Below, in pieces: positions 1-10,404 of a stretch of DNA of 64,000 nt (positions within the stretch are counted from its first letter, which is position 1; each line of letters starts with the position of its first letter). The stretch is from NCBI GenBank assembly GCA_030867875.1, contig JAOWCC010001589.1, positions 83,103,537 through 83,167,536 on the forward strand. Reading direction: 5' to 3'. Position numbers and translations under genes: made by a program. The DNA is from Actinernus sp. WN-2022 (Eukaryota > Cnidaria > Anthozoa > Actiniaria > Actinernidae). Under the pieces are notes generated by a model that made no database searches, was not told the origin of the DNA, and saw only the letters and a list, made by a program, of their open reading frames with translations.

Positions 1-70
1 GTTTCAATTGAAATAGTTTCTGTGTTTCATCACGGAAAGTACTCTTATAAGAAAAATAATTAAAATATCG

Positions 71-211
71 CTAAACGCTCACACCCTTTGGTTCATATGT
101 AGCTCCTCTAACACTAGGCCAAGTTTCATCAAGATCTGACAAGTCTTCATACCCTATAAATTCACCCAAAGACAGTGAATACGCATAAAAATCTATCGGC
201 GTTTTTGGCTT
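71..211 (-). CDS. Candidate terminal exon of an unrecognised gene
   Basis: On the minus strand a pyrimidine-rich tract ending in CAG at 212-214 precedes a 47-codon open stretch that ends in TAG at 71-73. The peptide is acidic in its middle part (motif GYEDLSDLDETWPS) and contains no domain I recognise. Only the acceptor and the stop codon support it; no upstream exon or polyadenylation signal was found. It could equally be a chance ORF in repeat-derived DNA. Confidence 0.2.
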   Translation of the reverse strand, partial: KPKTPIDFYAYSLSLGEFIGYEDLSDLDETWPSVRGATYEPKGVSV

Positions 212-410
212 CTGAAGGTTAGGAAACACATCACACCTTATCAAAGCAAACGTCAACACTTAAACCAACCAGCCAATTATTTGTAAGGATCCCCGGAGCT
301 TATGAATCAAGTCCAGAAATTCGCGGGAAATTAGTACGTGGCTCAAATTGCATAAGAAACATACATACTAGTGTCGTGTCACAAATATTCAAAAGAGAGT
401 TGTGTTATAT

Positions 411-929
411 ATGGCCAAAACTAGAGATAATGCGCAAAAGGGGAAAAAGAAAGGTAAATCAACGGGTTGTACCAAGAAGGGAGAGGGCCGGATATCGAAA
501 ACTAAATCGCGTCGAAAGGCAACGCCGCAAACAACAGCGAAGGGAAAAGCGAGTGGCAGGCAACCTCGTGCTCCGAACATTGATGTTGATCCTAAACCTG
601 CTATGTTAGCTGCGATGATTCCTTCAGTTCCGCAAAATCGACCGGCTGAACTTCGCTCAAGTTCACGATTTAGAACTCCTGGATTGACCACGGCCCAGGT
701 TGGAAACTGCGAGTCACCCAAGACATTAGAATCGGAGTCGGATGCGGACTCGCTGCTACTCTCCGAATCTTCCGTCTCTTTTCTTGTACCTGGCAAAAGT
801 TTAAGCCTACTAGCTGAGCAGCTTTCCGTCAGAGTTGTAGCAGTACTAATAGAACCGTCGAACATGAAGGCTGTTCGAACCACGAGCCTTTGTCGCTTTC
901 CGCGAGCATCACTTTCTTCTCCGTATTGA
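411..929 (+). CDS. Hypothetical lysine/arginine-rich ORF
   Basis: An ATG at 411 opens a 172-codon frame. The first 50 or so residues are very basic (runs such as KGKKKGKSTG), followed by a serine/acidic stretch (ESESDADSLLLSESS). A basic, low-complexity N-terminus of this kind is seen in ORF1/gag-like proteins of retroelements, but I recognise no domain. A long ORF also runs antisense over the same stretch (389-883), so the open frame may simply reflect composition. No splice sites or partner ORF were identified. Confidence 0.25.
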   Translation: MAKTRDNAQKGKKKGKSTGCTKKGEGRISKTKSRRKATPQTTAKGKASGRQPRAPNIDVDPKPAMLAAMIPSVPQNRPAELRSSSRFRTPGLTTAQVGNCESPKTLESESDADSLLLSESSVSFLVPGKSLSLLAEQLSVRVVAVLIEPSNMKAVRTTSLCRFPRASLSSPY

Positions 930-1326
930 AACTTTGCTCCTTCTCGAGCTCATTCTCTTGAATCTTCTTGGGGCCTGTCTTCTTTTTTACCTTTTATTCA
1001 AGGATTATTCTTTTCTCTTCTGGACATATCCACGATCGATATACCGGTAAATTAAACGCTATAAAATCACTGAACTCACGAGTGACGGCTCACTGTGAGT
1101 CTGAAGCTCCGGATGTAGTTTCCCGCAAAAATTCAGCGGGGTGCCTGTGGCACGTAATGGATCAGAGGGATTTATCACGCCTAAGCGATTTATTTACTTT
1201 CCTTCAAATTACGTTTTTTTCTAATATCTCGCAAACTTTTGCATGTTTAAAAAAATTTTTTTCGGAAAGATGAAGATCAATCCATCAATTTCAAAAGAAA
1301 ACATGCCGCGAACGTATACGGTAACC
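930..1326. other. Intergenic, no feature recognised
   Basis: About 400 bases with no coding pattern, tandem repeat or inverted repeat that I can see. A short ORF at 968-1273 shows no recognisable protein. Confidence 0.4.
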
Positions 1327-1981
1327 TTAACATATATTCTGTTTCCTTAATTAAGATTAAGGGTTAATTTGTTTGCGTTAAGCCATGTATTAACAGAATT
1401 GAGATCAGAAGCTAGTTGGCCATCGAGCTCAGAAATGTTATCGTTCGTAAACATGAGACTTGTATCATCCGCGTACATTCTAGGTACTGAGTTATCAAAC
1501 AATTTGGAAGATCATTGTACATTAAAAACATTACTGGTCCAAGGATAGACCCCAAAAGAATATCACATTTTAAAGAGCGTGGCTGAGACAACGAACCGTT
1601 TACTCACGATTAGTCAAATAAGATTTGAACCAAGAGTGCGATAGGCCTCTAACTCCATAGTGCCAAGCTTTCCTAAAAGAACTCATGGTTGACAGTGTCA
1701 AATGCCTTTTTTAGGTCAAGAAAGATAACGGCATTGACACGACCTTAATCAATATTTAAAGACCACCTACATGTATCAGTAGCTTCTAAAAGGGCAGTTA
1801 CCGTGGAGTGTAGAGACATAAAGCCAGACTGTTTATTAGATAATAATTTATTGTTACGTTAAGATATTCTATAACTGAAGCTAAGCTGCGATATAAACGA
1901 TTCTTTCGAAAAGTTTAGCAACGATAGGAATGACAGAAATTGGTCTGTAGTTATCTGCGTCTGCATGTTTACCACTTTTAT
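1327..1981 (-). mobile_element. Degenerate CR1/L2-type LINE reverse transcriptase fragment
   Basis: Read on the minus strand, the segment encodes decayed reverse transcriptase motifs in order. They are a DNYRPISVIPIVAKLFER block, a motif A region ([13 protein letters not shown]), a motif B region and a motif C region (ADDTSLMFTNDN), ending in NKLTLN. Several frameshifts and stops break the frame. No endonuclease or 3' end is present. The same fragment, cut off at the same TTAAC left edge and within bases of the same right edge, recurs at 51659-52261. The two therefore probably share a duplication history and are not independent insertions. Confidence 0.75.
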
Positions 1982-2897
1982 GGCACTGACGGTGGTGAGG
2001 GTCGTATACCTTTTAGGTGACTTAGGGTGTTCAAATTGGAACGTCAAAGGTTGTTGTTATCGCTTTTAGAGTATTCGAAGTAAGATAAGAACTGTCTACT
2101 ACTTGTCAGAAAATAAAAGTATTGCCTGTTTAATAATCTCTTGGTTTGGCTTCGCGTCTTTGTATATTTAGTCAATTGCACTTGGATCAAATGTTAGTTA
2201 ATTTTGTGTTTTTAATTTAGTTTGGTACCTCTTAAGGGTAAAAATAAGGCTACACAGACAGAACGAGATTCTGGTTCCTTAATTTTCGCGATGTTGCCAG
2301 ACCGAACATTTAGACGAGGCAAGACTGGCGAGCGGACTTGCGAGCATCGAAGGAAAAGAAACCAACTCAACATTGTGTGAACATTTTAGACGAGCCTCGT
2401 ATGTCTGTATGCTGGTCATTTTAACATTTCCGACGAGCATCCCCGTAACTTGTAACCCCCTCCCGGGCTTCCATCTTGGTAAAAATTAACTGCACATCTG
2501 AGAAATTTATAATTACGAGTACCAAGCTAGTATTAAATCCTTTTCGCTTCATATTGGACAAACGATACAAAATCAAAGTTTGTAACAAAATACTAGCTAT
2601 AGACAAAGTGCAGTCAAACTGGAGAACTCGTTCGCTCTTTCTCTCATCTGAAAGAGGAGAACATACGGCATTACATTGATCGGAGGCGGCATCACTGTGA
2701 AGCATTAAGCCTCGCTTAAAAGCAACCCGGAAACTAATCGGCAAATACGGCATTCCAATTTCCACTCAACTTACCACGCCAATATGTCCAGTAAACTGCT
2801 TGGGTGAGGCTGTGGCATTAGGATAATAAAAAAAGTATGAGATAGAAAATAATCATACACAACTCAGTTTCTAAACGTTCTCGTAATGTGGACTTAC

Positions 2898-2970
2898 TAC
2901 ATGGCCCCTCTCTCACGGAACGCGCATCGGTTAGCGCTACAAGCAACACGAGTCCTGCCAACAGCTTCAT
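2898..2970 (-). CDS. Signal-peptide first exon, ependymin-related protein (copy 1)
   Basis: On the minus strand an ATG at 2968-2970 opens a classic secretory signal peptide (MKLLAGLVLLVALTDA) followed by RSVREGPC. The frame then meets a strong donor, GTAAGT, at 2892-2897, so the exon ends in phase 1. A cysteine just after the signal peptide is typical of ependymin-related proteins. The assignment is inferred from the identical exon at 59592-59664, which lies upstream of recognisable ependymin-family exons. The rest of this copy would lie to the left, outside the window. The upstream TATA box is intact. Confidence 0.6.
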
Positions 2971-3045
2971 GATCAGTTTTCAGATAAGAGATGCAGAATG
3001 TTCAGTTATTACATTGAACGCAACGAAATTAGCTGATAACGACTG

Positions 3046-3054
3046 CTTTTTATA
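3046..3054 (-). promoter_or_regulatory. TATA box upstream of signal-peptide exon (copy 1)
   Basis: The minus strand reads TATAAAAAG about 75 bases upstream of the ATG at 2970. This spacing fits a start site near 3015-3020 and a 5' UTR of 45-50 nt. In copy 2 the same site reads TTTAAAAAG. Confidence 0.55.
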
Positions 3055-3360
3055 GCTGTTCTGTCTTTAATTAAAAACATTATATTTGTTCACTTGATTC
3101 AATAAACATCTTTGATTAATTTAATTTTTTATGTTCTATTTTGGGGACTATTTCTTGTTTACTAATACAAAACAATGTACAATAGCAATCACATCCAGGG
3201 GCCACTTTAATAAGACTTGTCAGGAGCCGAGGTTCACGACAAACAAATTGGGTACGGCTCCCCTTATTTTGTCGTGTAAATCGAAATGTTCTGGGTACTG
3301 ATGTGCCCGAAAACCTAGGGGTGCTGAGAGCCCGTGAAAAGGTAGTCTCTGCCCGCCTGT

Positions 3361-3583
3361 TACGAGTGCCGTGCTCAAGTTAGGAGTGCCGTGCCCAATT
3401 TAGGAGTGCCGTGCTCAAGTTAGGAGTGCCGTGCTCAACTTAGGAGTGCCGTGCCCAAGTTAGGAGTGCCGTGCTCAAGTTAGGAGTGCCGTACTCAAGT
3501 TAGGAGTGCCGTGCTCAAGTTAGGAGTGCCGTGCTCAAGTTAGGAGTGCCGTGCTCAAGTTAGGAGTGCCGTGCTCAAGTTAG
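3361..3583. repeat. 20-bp minisatellite, about 11 units (copy 1)
   Basis: Tandem units of the form TAGGAGTGCCGTGCTCAAGT with C/T variation at one position. There are no unique spacers, so it is not a CRISPR array. It lies about 400-600 bases upstream of the signal-peptide exon. The equivalent array in copy 2 has about 56 units. At its right end copy 1 lacks about 110 bases that copy 2 retains. Confidence 0.95.
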
Positions 3584-4080
3584 TAAGTCCAAGAACAATT
3601 TAACTCTTCAAAGGTTTACCAGCAAAACCTCTTGCCGATAAGCAGAAGCACTGTACACCTGCTTTATTTTATTTTATCATTAATTTGTATTTACAACAAT
3701 TGAGCAAGAGCCACCGGAGAGCAAACAATAGGACTCTAAGACCCCTGCGAGGCTTGTCTACTAGGTCAGCGAGTAGTGATAGGCTATTGATCGAACCGAA
3801 GTGTTGATAAAAATAATTGAATAGAAAATTACAATCATATGGAATAGATAATATAGATTCTATAGAAAATGTATAATCTTATACAATTACAAGCAGCGAG
3901 CTCGAGGAAATAAATGAGCGTAACTATGAGCGGAAATTACAAAATCGATGACATATGTTTTATACGATAGTAACACATAAAAGGAAATTACGAAATAGTT
4001 TTGAAAAGATCGTGTAGATACGAATAACAGCCGCTAGCCGACAATAAAGGTCAAACGGTGAAATGACATTGCATCGAGGG

Positions 4081-4525
4081 GTTTTGTCTTTAATCGTTTA
4101 CAAACGAGGGTTTTTGTCTTTCATCGTTACAACCGAGGGTTTTTGTCTTTAATCATTTACAACCGAGGGTTTTTGTCTTTAATCATTTACAACCGAGGGT
4201 TTTTGTCTTTCATCGTTACAACCGAGGGTTTTTGTCTTTAATCATTTACAACCGAGGGCTTTTGTCTTTAATCGTTTACAACCGAGGGTTTTTGTCTTTA
4301 ATCATTTACAACCGAGGGCTTTTGTCTTTAATCGTTTACAACCGAGGGCTTTTGTCTTTAATCGTTTACAACCGAGGGTTTTTGTCTTTAATCATTTACA
4401 ACCGAGGGCTTTTGTCTTTAATCGTTTACAACCGAGGGTTTTTGTCTTTAATCATTTACAACCGAGGGCTTTTGTCTTTAATCGTTTACAACCGAGGGTT
4501 TTTGTCTTCAGTCGTTTAAAACCGA
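4081..4525. repeat. 30-bp satellite, about 15 units (copy 1)
   Basis: Tandem 30-bp units containing GTCTTTAATCGTTTACAACC, with flanking GAGGGTTTTT. Because 30 is divisible by 3, one frame stays open and reads as repeats of SLIVYNRGFL. Units with ATCG and ATCA alternate through much of the array, giving a 60-bp higher-order period. Copy 2 has about 9 units. The open frame is probably an accident of unit length. Confidence 0.95.
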
Positions 4526-4840
4526 TTGCAGTGCTACGTGCATAGGCGATGTTTCAAGTTTTTTTAGACAATCATTCGACATAATCATTCCGCGCAAATG
4601 TTCGCCACTTCTGGTCGGCAAGGCATGTTGGCGAAGTCTGTAGAGTACTCAAATGTGAAAAAGCACTTTTAAAAATTATTCGATTTTAATTAGTACTACG
4701 ATAAATAAGTGATCCTGGTTACAAAGCATGTCGAATGATTGTGTCGAATGTTTATGTCGAATGATTGCTCTAAACACGTAACACTGAAATCGGTCGTAAT
4801 AAATCGTTTCTTTCACTGCTGTATAAACATTTACACACAG

Positions 4841-5523
4841 CTCTGCACATGTTAGTACTCCAACTGCTTACACAACGACTTTAAATGATTTTTTTTACAA
4901 AGCAATAACATGATTTGATATATGTTGTTTTAACTGCTGAATCATCAAATGAAGTAAATTAATTTTCAATTCGAGGATTTTCAACTCTTTGATGTACACA
5001 TCATTCCTAATTGAACTAGTAATGATTTTGCGATTGGCTCAAAAAGATTGTAAATATACCCTTTTCTATTGCCCCATTTTAGATCGCATGTACCATTCCT
5101 TTGTTTATTATATGGGCGATAGTGTTTTACTGAGAAATAAACCACTCATAGAACTTATACGAAACTACATCCGGGTACTGAGTAGCGTATTTTCCATATC
5201 CTCACAAGTGAAAATATCGATGACGTCACGTTTGCCGCCTTTTGAACTACAAAGATGGCGGCAGGTCAGTTGGGAAAATCACAGAGGAAGATGTAAACAG
5301 CTTAAATAAGCTGAATGACAATGCATATTCCGAGTACAAAAAGCCAAATACGATCTAAAACTCTCTAAAGATTTTCTCGACTGTAACGAACAGACAAGAA
5401 AAGCCGAGAAAACTCCCCACAACAGCTTAGAAAGATCACGAAGAAGTTTGTACTGACAGTAAGTAAAATGAATATAGATAAGAGTTCTTAGAGCAGTTTA
5501 ATTGTCCATATAATAAAAAGAAA
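4841..5523. other. Intergenic, possible decayed coding trace
   Basis: Mostly AT-rich. Near 5275-5370 a short open stretch (EDVNSLNKLNDNAYSEYKK) precedes a stop. It looks like a relic of a coding repeat but I cannot name it. Nothing else was seen. Confidence 0.3.
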
Positions 5524-5524
5524 A

Positions 5525-5658
5525 TTACACGGTAGTTTGAAGATATGAAGTTTATCCTCTCGAGTCCAAAACATTTCACGAGTGAGCGCAGCGAACGAGT
5601 GAAATGTTTTCGACTCTCCAGGATAAACTTCACTGATATCTTCGCACCACCGTGTAAT
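5525..5658. mobile_element. Foldback MITE
   Basis: A 134-bp near-perfect hairpin. Both ends read ATTACACGGT inward, and the arms share GAAGATAT, GAAGTTTATCC and AAAACATTTCAC. The loop is GAGTGAGCGCAGCGAACGAG, which is itself close to a palindrome. There is no coding capacity, and ORFs on either strand here are hairpin artefacts. It is a non-autonomous DNA element of unknown superfamily. Confidence 0.8.
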
Positions 5659-7092
5659 ATCCTCTATGTATTGAGGATACTGAGGGTATTACATGCTTAT
5701 ATAGCTGCGCGGCGATATACGGAATGTATCTTGGAGTGTTTGGCTTGAATGATTAGTTTCCGTACCCTTTTTCAGACCTAGAGGGTAGAAGAGAGGACTA
5801 GAGGTCTGAGAAGTCGCCGGGAGTGTTCATCGTGACACACTCGATACGCTGGGTTTTATTTCCATCATTTCCTTAGCTTCTATTTATGTAAAACTAATAT
5901 ACCTTCAAGTTGATGTTCAGGAAACAGTCACGTGCTGATATATCACTTCAATAGCGAATGAATAGTATTTATGAATGCTTAACTTCAGAATGAGGCTAAC
6001 CCTGCGTACAAGCGTCTGTACTCATTGCATTCAGCGGTAATTTTCGAATACGAAATTGGACTATTGCGCTCGTGATCCCATGGGAAAGGCTTTACTGGAT
6101 GGCAAACAAACTTTAATACGCTGTTGTAGAAAGATCGACAATCGATTGGAGGTGGAAAATAGCATTTACAAACAGGTTTTGCTAATAATACTACCGATCT
6201 AGTACAAGTGCCTTTAAATATATGAATTAATAATTTTTTGCCACCCAGTACAACCACGTGATCGTATTCCTGAAAAAGGCCATTGATATTTAAAATACTA
6301 CTGACGCTGATCAGCAAGTTCAATACTATCAAATTGCTGTATGCTGGCTGCAATCTCTGATATAGTAGGAAAATTGGAGGGACCACAGACGAAACTGATA
6401 AACAACCGGATCTCCTAGCGTGTAGGGATCTGATCAGCAATATATAAATATATATAGACAAGAAAGGAAAGGCTGATTCAACGGTAGAGAGTTTTTTTCT
6501 TCCAATATTTCTGATATAGTGCATAGAGAGAACAATGGCGTTAGATGAGGACCGATAGTCAGTGGTATACCGGCTGATAACAAAATGGTAAACATGATAT
6601 AGCACTGTCTCCAGTGCAGATATCATTGATATCAATATGTGTGGGATATCACGTACTTCACAGACTCAAAACTTATTTTGTCTGATGTACTCTTGTTTAT
6701 CCCCTAATGGTACTAAACTGTGAAAAATATTACTTTTAAATAGAGATAATCTTGAACAAATTTCTTTGATTTGGACTAGGTTTGACAGGCTTTTAAAGAA
6801 ATGTCGGTGAGTTTGCTGATAGAAATGAAAATGATCACCAACTGTTTTGATGTAATAAAAAGTAAATTACATGACTGTTTCAGTGGAGATACAGAAATGA
6901 TTGATCTTCTTGCGGCTATGTATGTCTCGGGAGATCCGCGCCGCATCTGTATCTGAGACAACACTGATGCGAATTACTTCTAAAACACAAACATAACTAT
7001 TGAAACGCAATATAAACAAAATAAGTCAAGATTTACTTTAACAACAACATCGTTTCTATAAATTTATCGAGGCTTCTTGAATGTGTTCTAGT
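5659..7092. other. Non-coding stretch with one Penelope-type relic
   Basis: A 216-codon minus-strand frame spans 5985-6635, but its middle is the non-coding Penelope-type repeat at 6358-6511 and its residues show no protein family, so I do not call a gene. The remainder is AT-rich with no clear feature. Confidence 0.4.
6358..6511 (-). mobile_element. Penelope-like element terminal-region fragment
   Basis: Read on the minus strand it begins GAAATATTGGAAGAAAAAAA and matches 49687-49743, then continues into sequence shared with 51496-51597 (TGCTGATCAGATCCCTACAC). The three places together outline one longer non-coding terminal region. That region follows the endonuclease ORF of the Penelope-like element near 49 kb. 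Confidence 0.6.
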
Positions 7093-7588
7093 TGAGTCCG
7101 GGGGGAGGGAGGGTACTCAACAAAGTTTTATACGGGGAGGCTCCGCCCCGAGGTCCAAACCCTCACCCCTTTATATACCTTTTTTGACAGAAAAGGTAAC
7201 CCTTTCATATACCTTCCATAACAAATGGTATCCCTTTCACATGCCCACAGTATAAGCACTGCATCCCTTTTCTATACGCTTGGAATTAACTTAATGAACG
7301 ATATCCCCGGAAAACATCAAGTGTTACCAGTGGAGATGTTAACCAAACAACAATAGTTCACGTTGTGGCGGGAGTCAAGATACCCCGGACATCAGGTACA
7401 CAAACAGCGAGTGCTTTTCTTTGCAGCCTTCATAATAAAAATGACAGTTTTCCCTATACCCTTTCCTATACTTCAACTCGTGAAATCCCTACCCTTTTAT
7501 ATACCTCCAGCCTGAAAAGGTACCCCTTTCTGGCGGAGCCTTCCCGTATAGTCCATTATAGGGAGGTCCCCCCCCCCCCCGGGGGGAG
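7093..7588. mobile_element. G/C-capped MITE with TATACCTTT internal repeats
   Basis: The element starts with a G-run and TACTCAACAAAG, then TATACGGGGAGGCTCCGCC. It ends with the inverted counterpart GGCGGAGCCTTCCCGTATA and a C-run. The inside is made of repeats of ACCCCTTTNTATACCTTT and its complement. It is a non-autonomous inverted-repeat element, related in style but not in sequence to those at 21192-21501 and 63417-63818. Confidence 0.65.
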
Positions 7589-8285
7589 TGAGTGCAGTGT
7601 TGTTTCACTGAATAATAATCAGGAGCGCAAAGAAAATAATAATTATCACAAAAAGAACGCAGCATTTGGCTGGTCGAGTGTGCTAGAAAAATGTTTGAAT
7701 ATAATGCACCAGTCGAATGAAACCCATACGACATAGCGAGGCAGTTAAAGTGGCTATGTCATGGTACTGCGCACGTATCGAGTAATCGCTCAGTTGGTGG
7801 ATGTTAATTGGATACAAACAGTTAAACTTCCCTCCCTCGATGCTTGATTGAAAGGATTTTCAATATTTTCCCTGGAGACTGTTTATATACACTGTTTGTT
7901 AGTCATTGCTGCATATTTGCTTTCATTTTAAGCATCCCTCATGGCCGAGAGGTTCGTTAGTTCATATCAAAATCGGTGGAAATAGCTCTTTCCGGCCCGG
8001 AAAAACGAATGTAAAGTCTTACCGTGACATAGCCCCTTTAACAATAAAACTTTCAAACAGCTATTGTTTTGCGTTTTAGCAGTGAGGCGAATTATGATCA
8101 ACAATGCTTTGGTTAACAATGGTTGAGTTCATTGTATGTATTTGTTTAGATAACCTTTCTAACAATGAACTAAGATGGTTCGGAATGGGTAACACACCTT
8201 TACTTCATTTTGTGTAAGTTTATACAGCTGCACGTCTTTAGAAGTTGTTATTGTAAGCATATCTAATATGTTTGTGGTGTAATCG
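7589..8285. other. Intergenic, no feature recognised
   Basis: No recognisable protein, tandem repeat or long inverted repeat on either strand in about 700 bases. Confidence 0.35.
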
Positions 8286-8548
8286 CCGTGGATTACACCA
8301 CAATTAAAAAAACGAATGCATGACAGAGACATTCTTAAATTGAAAGCCACTCGATCTATGTGCGAAAGTGACTGGTCGAAATTCAAGAATGTCGCAATGA
8401 AATCAAACAGGCTAAGGAACAATACTATAAGAGTGCGCTCCATGACAATGAAGGTAACTCACGTGAGACTTGGCGGGTCATTAATGAACTTACATCAAGA
8501 AAGTCACATAGCTCCTCTGTGAAAGAGATAAAGCTTAACTCTTTACCG
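8286..8548 (+). pseudogene. L2/CR1-type LINE, endonuclease-RT linker fragment
   Basis: The plus strand reads PWITPQLKKRMHDRDILK and, after one frameshift near 8390, EIKQAKEQYYKSALHD and TWRVINELTSRKS. This pattern (tryptophan plus basic linker between endonuclease and RT) is typical of L2/CR1-type LINEs. The frame resumes with the RT at about 9500 after a roughly 0.95-kb interruption. The endonuclease is missing upstream, so the copy is 5' truncated. Confidence 0.7.
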
Positions 8549-9500
8549 TCCGAGCCTGTAAATAGGAGACGTATAAGTCCGTTACTAGAAAAAATATTGC
8601 ATCACATCTAGACATGCTGGAAAGACGATGTTGCGATATTATGCGAAGGGATGTATGGCTTCAGAGTCCGAGCTATAACAGGGATCACTCGACTCTTTAA
8701 CTATGGAGAAAAGCTCATTTGTTTTGGCGATTGTTTTGTTTCTTCGATTTTCACGAATTTTAAGGAGCTAAAAATCGGCTCAAAAAAACCTTCCCATTCG
8801 CAGCAAACACAAAATAACCACTCAGTCGTTACAGTACCTTGTTTAATCTTTCCAACCAGCAGGTTTGTTTTCACAAAACACACCAAGCGACGGTGAACCA
8901 CGCCGATGTTTGCACTGCATTTCACTCGACCACATTTTCCTGCTCCCACCTCCAATTGCATGCTGGGTAATGGACAAAAATTCCACAAGGGTTCCCCCCC
9001 TCTGGGACTCCGGTAGGGGAGCCCTACAACCAAGAGCGGTGATTTGGACTCAAGCCGTTGCTTTCAGTAAAGTGACAAAAACACATCCTAATAGGTTGAG
9101 CAGGGGTAAAAGACTGCCAACTGCAGGATTCCAAGGATTTCATTGAATATTTTTTTCCTGTGTCTCAAAGCACAAACACAACGGAAAAACCCTGTGAAAT
9201 CCCCTCACAAAGCCTACTAGAAGCAAACCAAGTACTTTTCAGCCATCCTCAGACTTAATGATGCCTTCAAGCTCTCTGACAGTGGCATTTTTCTCCAAAA
9301 TTAGAGCACATTTCATTGGAAACCCTACCGAAGCAGCCATACCTACCGTCGACCAGTTCGTAGAATTCACCCGAATGGCATTGTGGAGAAAGTTTGAGCC
9401 CTCGGCTTAAAAAGTCAGCAGTATTTAACTAGCCCGGGCTAGCTTAACTTGAACTGAGGGGGGAGGGTTGAGTTAGCACTCAGGATTTCACCAATTATTG
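8549..9500. mobile_element. Unidentified insertion splitting a LINE
   Basis: The LINE linker stops near 8548 and resumes near 9500-9515 with only a few residues of the expected protein missing, so these 950 bases look inserted. I see no clear terminal inverted repeats, target-site duplication or coding motifs. Short C/G runs occur near 8990-9025. Confidence 0.35.
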
Positions 9501-10395
9501 AGCTCACACACGATCGGACGACAAAGAGTTAATGACAATTCTATTTGCAATCCACACGAGCTGTCATCTACCTTCAAAAGCCATTTTTCTTGTATTGGGT
9601 CGAAGCTTGCTAGCGACATTCCTTACAATGAAAACAATCCATCGCATTTAGATTATCTCAAGGTCACTGACAATAGATTCGAACTTAAAACAACTGACAG
9701 TGCCAAAGTGTTCTCGTTATTATCTAAGCTATGCAAATCTAAAGCGACGGGAATGAGCAGATTTGATCGCTAGTTCTCTTTGTTTGATTTTTAACAGATC
9801 CATTGTCTCTGGTGTTTTTCCCAGTGAATGGAAATGTTTTAAAGTAATGCCATTATTCAAACAGGGAGAACGTTCCGACTTAAATAATTATCGACCTATC
9901 TCTATCATCCCCGTCGTGGCAAAAGTTTTTGAGAGAATCGTTTACGATCAGTTTTATAGCTATCAGTCGGGGTTTCGATCACTTCACTCCACTGTTACGG
10001 CCTTACTCGAAGCCACTGACAACTGGGCTTTCAATATTGACAAAGGCAATGTTAATGCAGTGGTATTCCTTGATCTTAAGAAGGCTTTCGACACTGTTGA
10101 CCATGCCATTTTATTATCTAAATTAAATGTTTGTGGTGTTGGAAGCACCTCACTTAACTGGTTCAAATCATATTTGGATAGTCGCAAACAAAGATGCTTC
10201 GCAAATGGTTCTCTCTCAGACACCCAACCCTAACCTGTGGCATTCCTCATGGAACTATCCTAGGTCCTCTCCTCTTTATACTTTACATAAACGATTTGCC
10301 TAATTGTCTCTCTCATTCTCAACCTCGGATGTACGCCGATGACACGCACTTAACTTTTGCCAGCAATGATATCAATCACATAGACCATTATGGTT
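9500..10395 (+). pseudogene. L2/CR1-type LINE reverse transcriptase, decayed
   Basis: Reverse transcriptase blocks appear in order: NPHELSSTFKSHFSCIGSKL, then [24 protein letters not shown], motif A ([14 protein letters not shown]), motif B (GIPHGTILGPLLFILYINDL) and motif C (YADDTHLTF). Three frames are needed. Short internal deletions remove the residues after KATG and about 15 residues before [10 protein letters not shown]. The reading stops shortly after YADD, where an AT-rich minisatellite begins, so the 3' part is missing. It belongs to the same LINE as 8286-8548. Confidence 0.85.
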
Positions 10396-10404
10396 GCCGG
10401 ATTG

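Larger units (their letters stand above)
2143..4840. repeat. Paralogous block, copy 1 (5' region of duplicated ependymin-related gene)
   Basis: From GGTTTGGCTTCGCGTC at 2143 to about 4840 the sequence is collinear, at high identity, with 58357-64000 in direct orientation. The block holds the minus-strand signal-peptide exon, its promoter, a 20-bp minisatellite and a 30-bp satellite. Copy 1 is 2.7 kb and copy 2 is 5.6 kb. The difference comes from two MITEs with precise empty sites here, a larger 20-bp array, and further insertions. Copy 1 keeps about 30 bp (near 3716-3748) that copy 2 lacks. This looks like a tandem gene duplication, not a single transposable element. Confidence 0.8.

Noticed and set aside
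389..883. 164-codon ORF antisense to the basic ORF
   Set aside because: A shadow of the opposite strand; hydrophobic runs arise from the complement of lysine codons.
3361..3583. Possible CRISPR array
   Set aside because: Units are contiguous 20-bp repeats without spacers, and the surrounding sequence is eukaryotic.
4232..4519. 95-codon ORF of SLIVYNRGFL repeats
   Set aside because: It is the read-through of a 30-bp satellite whose unit is a multiple of three; there is no start context, splice signal or known family.
5985..6635. 216-codon minus-strand ORF
   Set aside because: Its centre is a non-coding Penelope terminal repeat found elsewhere, and the residues match no protein pattern.
7365..7736. 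123-codon ORF near 7.5 kb
   Set aside because: Mostly within a MITE and its internal repeats, ending in unique DNA without splice or domain evidence.
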